This document shows, piece by piece, positions 1-5,089 of a stretch of 9,051 nucleotides of DNA (the first letter of the stretch is position 1; every line of letters begins with the position of its first letter). The position numbers and the translations under genes are program-made. This stretch comes from Actinomycetes bacterium (GTDB lineage: Bacteria > Actinomycetota > Actinomycetes > Actinomycetales > Microbacteriaceae), in NCBI GenBank assembly GCA_023451265.1, contig JAEYAG010000234.1:1-9051 (forward strand). The letters are read 5' to 3'. The notes below the pieces were generated by a model. That model was not told the DNA's origin, made no database searches, and was given only the letters and a program-made list of their open reading frames with translations.

Positions 1-35
1 GGCGGATGCCGGGGCCTCACGCCCCGGCATCCGCC
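1..35 (-). terminator. Rho-independent-type hairpin after the Gfo/Idh operon
   Basis: A perfect inverted repeat has arms GGCGGATGCCGGGGC (1-15) and its exact complement (21-35) around a 5-nt loop, CTCAC. It begins 15 bases past the stop codon of the minus-strand oxidoreductase gene, where a terminator for that operon is expected. The T-tract, if any, lies off the left edge of the window. The arms contain the word GGATGCC, which is abundant in the left half of the window. The hairpin could also serve a plus-directed gene further left, making it bidirectional. Confidence 0.8.
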
Positions 36-50
36 CCTCGCCCCCGCGAT

Positions 51-1181
51 TCAGCCGAGCGTCTGGGCGAAGGGATCGAACCCTTCGGGCAGCAGCGGCA
101 CGTCCGCCACGGTGCTGCCGATCTCGAGGTACTGGCCGGTGGACGCCGATTCCTGCGCCGACAGCATGACGTCGAGCACATGGAAGCCCAGTTCGCCGGT
201 TGCGACGTGCGGGCGGCCCTCCGCGATCGCGCGCGCCATGTCGAGCACACCGAGGCCGCGCCCGACGACCGTGCCCTCCTGCGGGATGTCGATCCACTCC
301 TGCTCGAAGCTCATGCCGTCGCGGATGACCCCCAGTGGCTTGACGTATGCGATGCGGCCGTCGAAGCGGTTGGGGTCGGGGAGCACGATCGAGCCTTCGC
401 TGCCGTGGATCTCGACGACGCCGTGCCGCTCGAGCGCGGAGTCGAAGCTCAGCAGGTGGGTGCCGTGCTGGCCGCCGGCGAACGTCGAGAGGACCTGCAC
501 CGTGGAGGGGACCTCGACGGGGAAGCTCTCCCCCGCGCGCGGGCCGGTGTGGATCTGGCGCTCGGTCCGCCACCGCGAGCCGCGCGCCGCGACGCCGGCG
601 ATGGGCCCGAGCAGGCTCACCAGCGCGGCGAAGTAGTACGGCCCCATGTCCATCAGGGGTCCCGCGCCCTGCGCGAACAGGAACGCCGGCTCCGGATGCC
701 AGAGGTCGGGCCCCTGCGTCTGGAACGACGTCTGCACGAACAGCGGCGTGCCGATGACCCCGGCCGCGATGGCGCGCTTGGCGGTCTGGAAGCCGGGCCC
801 CAGGATGGTGTCGGGAGCCGAGCCGATGCGCACGCCCGCGGCATCCGCCTCGGCGAGCAGTTCGCGCGTGGTCTCGCGGTCAAGGCCCAGCGGCTTCTCG
901 GTCCACACGTGCTTGCCCGCGGCGACGGCGGCCCGGGACACCTCCACGTGCACCTGCGGGATGGTGAGGTTCACGACGAGATCGACGCCCGGGTGGGCCA
1001 GCACGTCCTCGCCGGTGCCCCAGGCGCCGACGCCGTGCTCCTCCGCCTTGGCCCGGGCGCGCTCGGGCAGCAGGTCGCCGACGGCCACCACGTCGACGTC
1101 GGGGAACGACGTCAGGTTCTCGAGGTAGGTCTGGCTGATGACGCCGGCGCCGATGACGCCGACTCCGAGACGCCCGCTCAT
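51..1181 (-). CDS. Gfo/Idh/MocA family NAD(P)-dependent oxidoreductase
   Basis: The 376-residue protein is of normal length for the Gfo/Idh/MocA family, soluble cytoplasmic enzymes that oxidise or reduce sugars, inositols and related polyols with NAD(P). A Rossmann nucleotide-binding segment opens the protein (VGVIGAGVIS, about residues 7-16). The family catalytic motif EKP is present at residues 95-97 (WTEKPLG). The C-terminal substrate domain has GPLMDMGPYY at about 174-183, corresponding to the conserved D-x-G/H motif of the family. The ATG overlaps the stop of the upstream isomerase gene by 4 bp (ATGA), so the two are almost certainly co-transcribed and translationally coupled. The pairing with a TIM-barrel isomerase recalls inositol-like or 3-keto-sugar pathways. 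The substrate is unknown, and the family assignment is much surer than any particular reaction. Confidence 0.93.
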   Translation of the reverse strand: MSGRLGVGVIGAGVISQTYLENLTSFPDVDVVAVGDLLPERARAKAEEHGVGAWGTGEDVLAHPGVDLVVNLTIPQVHVEVSRAAVAAGKHVWTEKPLGLDRETTRELLAEADAAGVRIGSAPDTILGPGFQTAKRAIAAGVIGTPLFVQTSFQTQGPDLWHPEPAFLFAQGAGPLMDMGPYYFAALVSLLGPIAGVAARGSRWRTERQIHTGPRAGESFPVEVPSTVQVLSTFAGGQHGTHLLSFDSALERHGVVEIHGSEGSIVLPDPNRFDGRIAYVKPLGVIRDGMSFEQEWIDIPQEGTVVGRGLGVLDMARAIAEGRPHVATGELGFHVLDVMLSAQESASTGQYLEIGSTVADVPLLPEGFDPFAQTLG

Positions 1182-2020
1182 GCGACGAACCCGCCGTCCC
1201 GCAGGAACGCGAAGCTCGCGGCGATGTCCTCGAACACGTCGCCGGGCGCCTTGTCGTACTCGATGACGGCGTAGCGGATGCCGGTGCCCGCGCGCAGCGC
1301 TGCGGCGAGCGGCACATCGCCGGTGCCGGCGTGACGCTGGTCGAGGCTGTCGGAGCCGAAGGACCCCGCACCGGGCGCCCAGGGGTTGGATGCCGGCACG
1401 ACGCCGTCCTTCACGTGCACCGCGACCAGCCGCTCCCCCAGCGACGCGACGAGCGCCGCGACGTCCTGGCCGCCGGTGAGCGCCCAGAACAGGTCGAGCT
1501 CGATCTGCACGCGCTCATCGGTGAGCTCGACGAAGCGCTGGTAGGCGCTGGTGCCGTCGAAGGAGGCCACGAACTCCTGCGCGTGATTGTGGTAGCCGAC
1601 CGACAGGCCGAACTCGGCGGCGGTATCGGCGGCACGGTTGAGGCGCTCGGCGATGTCGGCGACGCCGTCCTCGGTGAGCCAGCGCTCGGGCGCGACGAAC
1701 GGGTCGATGACCGTCGTCATGCCGATCTCGGCCGCGGCGGCGAAGACGACCTCGGGTGCGGGCGTCGGGATCTCCCCGTCGGGGGTCCACAGGGTGTCGG
1801 ACAGCAGCGGCGCGTGGCCGGTCGGCGAGGCGAGGCCGCTCGCGTCGAGCGCGGCGCGGATCTCGGCGGGGCGGGAGACGAAGTCGAACGCCTCCACGTT
1901 GCGCAGGCCGATTGCGGCGAGCTTGTCGAGGGAGCCGCCCATGTCGGCGGAGAACTCCTTGGCGAGCGAGTACAGCTGCACGGATGCGTCGGGCAGGCGA
2001 GGGGAATCAGGCGGGGCCAT
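1178..2020 (-). CDS. Sugar phosphate isomerase/epimerase-like TIM-barrel protein
   Basis: The 280-residue protein belongs to the xylose isomerase-like (AP endonuclease 2 fold) TIM-barrel superfamily, whose members isomerise or epimerise sugars and inositol derivatives using a divalent metal. Expected motifs appear in order: VQLYSL at the first strand (about 14-19), GYHNHAQEF (142-150), IELDLFW (173-179), VHVKD (201-205), GTGDVPL (232-238) and VIEYD (252-256). The Glu, Asp, His and Glu in these motifs are the likely metal ligands. I chose the ATG at 2020 because AAGGA lies 6 nt upstream. A GTG at 2056 would add 12 residues without a good ribosome site. It is the first gene of a two-gene operon with the oxidoreductase, and the TetR operator region lies just upstream. 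It probably acts on the same sugar as its partner, which I cannot name. Confidence 0.9.
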   Translation of the reverse strand: MAPPDSPRLPDASVQLYSLAKEFSADMGGSLDKLAAIGLRNVEAFDFVSRPAEIRAALDASGLASPTGHAPLLSDTLWTPDGEIPTPAPEVVFAAAAEIGMTTVIDPFVAPERWLTEDGVADIAERLNRAADTAAEFGLSVGYHNHAQEFVASFDGTSAYQRFVELTDERVQIELDLFWALTGGQDVAALVASLGERLVAVHVKDGVVPASNPWAPGAGSFGSDSLDQRHAGTGDVPLAAALRAGTGIRYAVIEYDKAPGDVFEDIAASFAFLRDGGFVA

Positions 2021-2090
2021 GTCGATCCTTCGAACGTCGTTGTCGGATGCCGGCACCGTCTCGGCGCGGCGATTGAGGCGACGTTACCAC

Positions 2091-2112
2091 AAAACCTCCA
2101 GGTGGAGGTTTT
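2091..2112. promoter_or_regulatory. Inverted repeat, probable TetR-family operator
   Basis: Arms AAAACCTCCA (2091-2100) and TGGAGGTTTT (2103-2112) are perfect complements around a 2-nt GG spacer. The size and symmetry are typical of TetR-family operators. It lies between the divergent isomerase and TetR genes. It overlaps the -35 region of the TetR promoter, whose -10 is TAGGTT at 2129-2134. It would also cover the -35 region of a minus-strand promoter using TAACGT (2081-2086) as its -10. Repression of the operon and autoregulation follow by inference. Confidence 0.75.
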
Positions 2113-2128
2113 TCTTCTCAATGTGGGC

Positions 2129-2142
2129 TAGGTTGGATGCCG
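2129..2142 (+). promoter_or_regulatory. -10 box and probable leaderless start of the TetR gene
   Basis: TAGGTT (2129-2134) is a good actinobacterial TANNNT box. Seven bases later is GTG at 2142, about where transcription should begin. No Shine-Dalgarno sequence precedes that GTG. The transcript would therefore start at or next to the start codon. No consensus -35 is visible; the operator arm occupies that position. Confidence 0.55.
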
Positions 2143-2741
2143 TGGACACAGGTCAGGGCCCCGTGATCGGGCGCCGCGGGTCGCAGCCGAAGGGCGTCGC
2201 CCGGCGGCAGGAGATCCTCGACCGCGCCATCGAGGTGTTCCGTGCGCGCGGCGCCGACGGCACGTCGCTGCGGAAGATCGCGGAGGCGATCGGCGTCTCG
2301 CACGCCGCGCTGCTGCACTACTTCGACTCGCGGGAGCAGCTGCTCGTCGCGGTGTACGCGCACGCGGAGGCGACGCGCGGCGCGACGACGACACCGTCGG
2401 GGCCGCCCGGTATCGACACGATGATCGACGCGGCCATCGCCAACGTCGAAGTCCCGGGTCTCGTGCAGCTGTACACGACCCTGCTGGCGGCGTCGCTGGA
2501 GGCGGGCAGCGAGGTCGGCAGGGAGTACTTCTCGACGCGGTTCGACCGACTCAGGGCGGAGCTGTCGGCCTCCTTCCGGCGCCAGCAGGAGGAGGGCAGC
2601 ATCCGCGACGACGTGGATCCCGACCACCTCGCCGCGCTGCTGATCGCGGCATCCGACGGCCTGCAGATCCAGTGGCTGCTCGAGCCCTCGGTCACCCTCA
2701 CCGAGACGCTGCGGACCTTCGGGGCGCTGCTGCAGCGCTGA
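2142..2741 (+). CDS. TetR family transcriptional regulator
   Basis: The protein has about 199 residues, the usual TetR length. An N-terminal helix-turn-helix spans about residues 22-61: RRQEILDRAIEVF, then TSLRKIAEAIGVSHAALLHYF, followed by DSREQLL. The all-helical C-terminal half (through DHLAALLIAASDGLQIQWLL) is the ligand-binding and dimerisation region. It is transcribed away from the isomerase/oxidoreductase operon with a palindromic operator between them, the classical arrangement for a local repressor released by a pathway metabolite. I prefer the GTG at 2142 because a -10 box lies 7 nt upstream. ATG 2121 would place the -10 inside the gene, and GTG 2163 would give a slightly shorter protein. 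The ligand is unknown but is plausibly a sugar or inositol derivative. A hairpin overlaps the stop codon. Confidence 0.9.
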   Translation: MDTGQGPVIGRRGSQPKGVARRQEILDRAIEVFRARGADGTSLRKIAEAIGVSHAALLHYFDSREQLLVAVYAHAEATRGATTTPSGPPGIDTMIDAAIANVEVPGLVQLYTTLLAASLEAGSEVGREYFSTRFDRLRAELSASFRRQQEEGSIRDDVDPDHLAALLIAASDGLQIQWLLEPSVTLTETLRTFGALLQR

Positions 2742-2764
2742 GCGGACGGCCGTGACGCTCAGCG
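2736..2764 (+). terminator. Hairpin overlapping the TetR stop codon
   Basis: Arms CGCTGAGCG (2736-2744, including the TGA stop) and CGCTCAGCG (2756-2764) pair perfectly over 9 bp around an 11-nt loop. The loop itself contains the palindrome ACGGCCGT. No T-tract follows, so this may be a weak terminator or an mRNA-stabilising 3' end rather than a canonical intrinsic terminator. Confidence 0.4.
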
Positions 2765-2835
2765 TCCATTCCGGGTTCACCGCTTTGGCACCGACCGGAC
2801 ATCGCGCTCATCCTGGTGGGAGGCGGAGGTGCACG

Positions 2836-3111
2836 GTGGGACGCTTGAGCTATGACGGGGTCGAGAAGCTGGAGATCGACGACCGCGCGCTCGCGCACCT
2901 GCAGCTCGTCATCAGCAGCAAACTGCGCCGTGGCGAGTCGTTCCTGTTCACGTGGCGACCCGACACCTCGCTCGGCGGCGGACGGGTGTCGGTCTGGATG
3001 CACCCCCACGCATCGCTGGTGTTCCGGCTCGCCGGCAGGGCTGACCCCGCGCCACCGGCGGGGCGCTCGTCTGCTGGGCGCTCGCCCGCTGGGCTACGAT
3101 TTCCGGCATGA
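2836..3111 (+). CDS. DUF7882-type small protein with a short, divergent C-terminus
   Basis: The 91-residue protein starts at GTG 2836, with GGAGGT five bases upstream. Residues 1-65 (MGRLSYDG..., DDRALAHLQLVISSKLRRGESFLFTW, then VSVWMHPHASLVFRLAG) match the small protein family common in Microbacteriaceae, often mislabelled as ATP-dependent DNA ligase and known as DUF7882. Function is unknown, and no ligase motif is present. Family members normally continue with a conserved segment ending in a proline-rich tail. Here that segment is replaced by a low-complexity Ala/Gly/Pro/Arg/Ser tail that includes a 15-bp tandem duplication (3061-3090). Its TGA overlaps the ATG of the S4 gene. The C-terminus may be degenerate or simply a shorter variant. 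Confidence 0.7.
   Translation: MGRLSYDGVEKLEIDDRALAHLQLVISSKLRRGESFLFTWRPDTSLGGGRVSVWMHPHASLVFRLAGRADPAPPAGRSSAGRSPAGLRFPA
3061..3090 (+). repeat. 15-bp tandem duplication
   Basis: GGGCGCTCGTCTGCT (3061-3075) is followed directly by GGGCGCTCGCCCGCT (3076-3090), two copies with two mismatches. GGGC then begins a partial third copy. It encodes GRSSA-GRSPA in the tail of the DUF7882-type protein and abuts the -10 box of the next gene. Confidence 0.75.
3095..3108 (+). promoter_or_regulatory. -10 box and probable leaderless start of the S4 gene
   Basis: TACGAT (3095-3100) lies 7 nt before ATG 3108. There is no Shine-Dalgarno sequence between them, so transcription probably begins at the start codon. 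The box is inside the 3' end of the preceding gene. No convincing -35 is visible. Confidence 0.6.
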
Positions 3112-3335
3112 CGAACTCCGCGCCGATCGACGACGTTCCGATCGGCAGCGAGGGCATCCGGCTGGGACAGTTCCTGAAGTTCGCGGGCGTGCTCGATTCG
3201 GGCGGCGACGTGAAGGAGGCCATCATCAACGGTCTCGTGACGGTCAACGGCGAGGTCGACCGGCGCCGTGGTCGCCAGCTGCAGGTCGGCGATGTGGTCG
3301 GCTTCGACGGACGCCGCCTGCGCGTGCGCCCGTAG
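3108..3335 (+). CDS. Small S4-domain RNA-binding protein (YbcJ/YaaA-like)
   Basis: The 75-residue protein is almost entirely one S4 domain. Residues about 17-70 contain IRLGQFLKFAGVLDSGGDVKEAIINGLVTVNGEVDRRRGRQLQVGD, split here only by reading: an RLGQFLK helix, SGG-x-x-K turn, VTVNGEV strand and QVGDVV strand. This matches the stand-alone S4 proteins of the YbcJ/YaaA group, which bind structured RNA and are linked to ribosome or rRNA metabolism. The specific RNA partner is not known here. The ATG overlaps the preceding stop as ATGA, which would allow coupling. However, a -10 box 7 nt upstream suggests its own leaderless transcript. Length and motifs are complete. Confidence 0.88.
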   Translation: MTNSAPIDDVPIGSEGIRLGQFLKFAGVLDSGGDVKEAIINGLVTVNGEVDRRRGRQLQVGDVVGFDGRRLRVRP

Positions 3336-3348
3336 TCCCGACCCGGCT

Positions 3349-3379
3349 CGTGTCGGCGGCGCGGCAGCACTGCGACACG
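3349..3379 (+). other. Weak 7-bp hairpin after the S4 gene
   Basis: CGTGTCG (3349-3355) and CGACACG (3373-3379) are perfect complements with a 17-nt G+C-rich loop, beginning 13 nt past the S4 stop codon. There is no T-tract. It may help end the S4 transcript, but the long loop makes this doubtful. Confidence 0.25.
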
Positions 3380-3413
3380 GCGGCGGAGCGGTCGGATCGC
3401 TGTGAGCTCCGGC

Positions 3414-3426
3414 TACCGTGAGACCA
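3414..3426 (+). promoter_or_regulatory. -10 box and probable leaderless start of the lipoprotein gene
   Basis: TACCGT (3414-3419) is followed after 6 nt by ATG 3426. The intervening GAGACC is not a usable Shine-Dalgarno at that distance. The in-frame ATG at 3426 begins exactly at a lipoprotein signal peptide, which supports it as the true start. An upstream GTG (3402) would place the -10 inside the gene. Confidence 0.55.
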
Positions 3427-4004
3427 TGCGATGGCGTTCAGGACTGGTGGCCGGCGCGGTGCTCCTCAGCCTCTCGGTGACCGGCTGCGCGACCGAGACC
3501 GCCCGCGGGGATCGCGAGGGTGCGGCGGAGGCGACCGGCAGCGTCGGCGCCCAGCCTGCCGCCGATGCCGGCGATGCGGCCGCACGGGCGCAGGCGCAGG
3601 CGTGGCTGGATGCCGCGGCGCTCCCGCCCGGTGCCACCCCCGCCGACGCGTCGGTTGCCGAGTTCACCTCCTACACCGGGTGGCCGTGCGGGCCGATCGA
3701 GGAACGGGAGGCGTTCTGGAGCATCCCCGGGGCGACGGTCGCCGGGACCGCCAACTGGCTGCGGGAGAATCCGACCGCGGATCTGCTTTCCACGGCGGGT
3801 GCTGCGATTCCCGGGGACAGCTCGATCGACGGCGCCACCGTGGGGTTCATCCCTGAGTGGGATGCCCAGGAGGGTGTCGTGTACACGATCGCGAAGACGG
3901 AGGACGGTGTCGCGGTGCGCGCCGAGATCGCCGCGCTCACGGCATCCGCCACGTGCCCGACGCCGCCCGGAGGCGGCACGTGGGGCGCACCCGGTCAGGG
4001 CTGA
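3426..4004 (+). CDS. Predicted secreted lipoprotein, function unknown
   Basis: This is a 192-residue protein. A lipoprotein signal peptide spans residues 1-20 (MRWRSG basic start, hydrophobic core LVAGAVLLSLS) with lipobox VTGC and lipidated Cys21. Residues 22-60 form an Ala/Gly-rich linker. The folded part (about 60-178) contains SYTGWPCGP, WSIPGATVAG and VGFIPEWDAQEGVVYTIAKTEDGVAVRAEIAAL. Cys88 and Cys177 are the only other cysteines and could form a disulfide. The tail is Pro/Gly-rich. I do not recognise a family. It is expected on the outer face of the cytoplasmic membrane. Neighbours are unrelated housekeeping-type genes, and no functional link is evident. Confidence 0.8.
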   Translation: MRWRSGLVAGAVLLSLSVTGCATETARGDREGAAEATGSVGAQPAADAGDAAARAQAQAWLDAAALPPGATPADASVAEFTSYTGWPCGPIEEREAFWSIPGATVAGTANWLRENPTADLLSTAGAAIPGDSSIDGATVGFIPEWDAQEGVVYTIAKTEDGVAVRAEIAALTASATCPTPPGGGTWGAPGQG

Positions 4005-4039
4005 TCCTCTCCGCGGCGGCTGGTGTCGGCGGCGCGGCA

Positions 4040-4052
4040 TAGTCTTCGCTCG
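4040..4052 (+). promoter_or_regulatory. -10 box and probable leaderless start of the MmcQ/YjbR gene
   Basis: TAGTCT (4040-4045) is followed after 6 nt by GTG 4052. No Shine-Dalgarno sequence precedes that GTG. This is the fourth such arrangement among the plus-strand genes of the left half. Confidence 0.55.
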
Positions 4053-4441
4053 TGGCCAGCCTCGATGATGTGCGCGCGATCGCGGCCGGATTGCCCGGCA
4101 GCCAAGAGCGGGCGATGACCGGCGGCGCCGCGTGGTTCGTCCGCAGCAAGCTTTACGCGTGGGAGTGCCACCCGTGGCCCAGCATCCCCGAGGACATGCG
4201 CGAGATCATCTCGTCCGAGCTCGTCGTGGGGGTGAAGGTGGGCGAGCAGCTGGACGCGCTCGCACTCATCGACATGGCGCCCGCGGTTTTCCTGCGGACC
4301 ACGACCCGGTGGGGTGAGCCCAAGGTGGCGTTCCGCATGGCGCTGATCGAGGCGGACCATCTCACCGAACTCGTCACCGAGGCGTGGCGCGTGCAGGCGC
4401 CGCGATACCTGCGCCGTGAGTTCGAAGAGACGAACGGCTGA
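4052..4441 (+). CDS. MmcQ/YjbR family DNA-binding-like protein
   Basis: This 129-residue protein is of the usual size for the MmcQ/YjbR family, which has a CyaY-like fold. Typical features are the start ASLDDVRAIAAGLPGSQE, the central AWFVRSKLYAWE, the VKVGEQLDALAL segment, FLRTTTRWGEPKVAFRMA, and a final helix LTELVTEAWRVQAPRYLRREF. Family members are annotated as DNA-binding from structural similarity, but a cellular role is poorly established. GTG 4052 is chosen because it gives the standard N-terminus and has a -10 box 6 nt upstream. The gene is monocistronic by layout and ends about 80 nt before the convergent tRNA-remnant terminator. Confidence 0.88.
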   Translation: MASLDDVRAIAAGLPGSQERAMTGGAAWFVRSKLYAWECHPWPSIPEDMREIISSELVVGVKVGEQLDALALIDMAPAVFLRTTTRWGEPKVAFRMALIEADHLTELVTEAWRVQAPRYLRREFEETNG

Positions 4442-4512
4442 CTGCGTGCTCAGGCCAGAGGATTCGCCTCGATCACGGGCAGCAGTCTCCCGGCCTGTAC
4501 AAAGAAGCGCGC

Positions 4513-4538
4513 GCAAAAGAATACCCGGCTTGACCGGG
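4513..4538 (-). terminator. Terminator of the former tRNA gene
   Basis: Read on the minus strand, CCCGG-TCAAG-CCGGG (plus 4524-4538) forms a 5-bp stem with a 5-nt loop, then TATTCTTTTG runs away from it (plus 4514-4523). A GC stem plus a T-rich tail starting 7 nt after the tRNA CCA end is what follows an expressed tRNA gene. It indicates that the original downstream flank of the tRNA is preserved here. Confidence 0.65.
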
Positions 4539-4545
4539 GATTTCA

Positions 4546-4571
4546 TGGCGGAGACGGAGGGATTTGAACCC
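4546..4571 (-). other. tRNA 3'-end fragment (probable tRNA-Ser), candidate attachment site
   Basis: On the minus strand this stretch reads as the end of a tRNA. It has GGG of the T-stem, T-loop TTCAAAT, T-stem 3' side CCCTC, acceptor 3' strand CGTCTCC, discriminator G and an encoded CCA. Pairing fails beyond the last three T-stem pairs: positions 49-50 are CC where GA would be needed. No acceptor 5' strand (GGAGACG) is found within 100 bases upstream, so only about 26 nt survive. A G discriminator fits tRNA-Ser. Such 3' fragments are the standard footprint of integrases that recombine into tRNA genes. The alternative is a decayed tRNA pseudogene. Confidence 0.75.
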
Positions 4572-4711
4572 GGCCTGTGGCGCTGTGATCAGGTGCGCTA
4601 CGGCGCGTTCACCCGTGTTCATGCGGTCCCGGCAGGGTCTTGGGCAGCGATCATGCCGTGCGGGAGCTCGTAGGTACACAACCCGATCGGCGGGTGGATG
4701 CCTTGGAGCCG
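4572..4711. other. Intergenic stretch beside the tRNA fragment
   Basis: About 140 bases between the tRNA fragment and the small minus-strand gene show no convincing gene. Upstream of the fragment on the minus strand is GCGC-CGTA-GCGC, vaguely like a D-arm. Anticodon-arm pairing is absent, so I do not call a second tRNA. Confidence 0.4.
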
Positions 4712-4933
4712 TCATCGAGGAAGTGCCCGCCGCAGCGCCTCCTTGACGAGGTACCTACCCCTCTCGTCGTTGTCCATTCCGTTCGCGTACTCCACGACCT
4801 GGCGCGCGACTGCGGCGCGCTCTTCGGGGGAGAGCGCCTCGACGCGACGACGAATCGAGGCATCGTCACCGGCAACACGGTCCACGAGCGCCAGGAAGTA
4901 GTAGACCTCACTTGCGCCGGCGCTCTCGCTCAT
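4712..4933 (-). CDS. Small uncharacterised helical protein
   Basis: This 73-residue acidic and basic, probably all-helical protein has segments VYYFLALVDRVAG, IRRRVEALSPEERAAVARQVVEYA and GRYLVKEALRRAL. Codons on this strand end mainly in G or C (GAC, GTC, GCG, CTC), as in real genes of this genome, which favours it over the overlapping plus-strand frame. No cysteine, signal peptide or membrane segment is seen, and I do not recognise the family. There is no Shine-Dalgarno before the ATG. Instead a 15-bp palindrome covers the start region. It is the first gene inside the suspected island boundary and lies downstream of the LacI gene on the same strand, 156 bases away. Confidence 0.55.
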   Translation of the reverse strand: MSESAGASEVYYFLALVDRVAGDDASIRRRVEALSPEERAAVARQVVEYANGMDNDERGRYLVKEALRRALPR

Positions 4934-4947
4934 GTGGCCAGGCCACA
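4933..4947. repeat. 15-bp palindrome at the start of the small helical protein
   Basis: TGTGGCC (4933-4939), A, GGCCACA (4941-4947) is a perfect inverted repeat with a single-base centre. It touches the first base of the ATG at 4931-4933. It could be a protein-binding site or an RNA hairpin that hides the start codon. Nothing else supports either role. Confidence 0.45.
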
Positions 4948-5089
4948 GTCATCTTCTCCGACGATCGCGACCTCCGACTCGTCGGCACGCGGCCTGCGTT
5001 GTCATCCCAATCGACCTTTGGATCAGCCACGGGCGGTCAGCCGCGAGCGATGAGGCACGGGTTGGCGCGCTGGGCCCGGGTTGCCGGCG

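Noticed and set aside
6..1274. Long plus-strand open frame of 422 codons
   Set aside because: It is antisense to the clearly recognisable Gfo/Idh gene; its Arg/Ala/Gly/His-rich product is typical of a shadow frame in high-GC DNA.
2118..2780. Minus-strand open frame of 220 codons
   Set aside because: Antisense to the TetR gene, and its product is low-complexity Arg/Gln/Gly.
4572..4640. Full tRNA gene on the minus strand
   Set aside because: No acceptor 5' strand, no pairing anticodon arm and a broken T-stem; only the 3' end is tRNA-like.
4640..5053. Plus-strand open frame of 137 codons over the small helical protein
   Set aside because: The minus-strand frame has better codon use and protein character; the plus product has no recognisable order.
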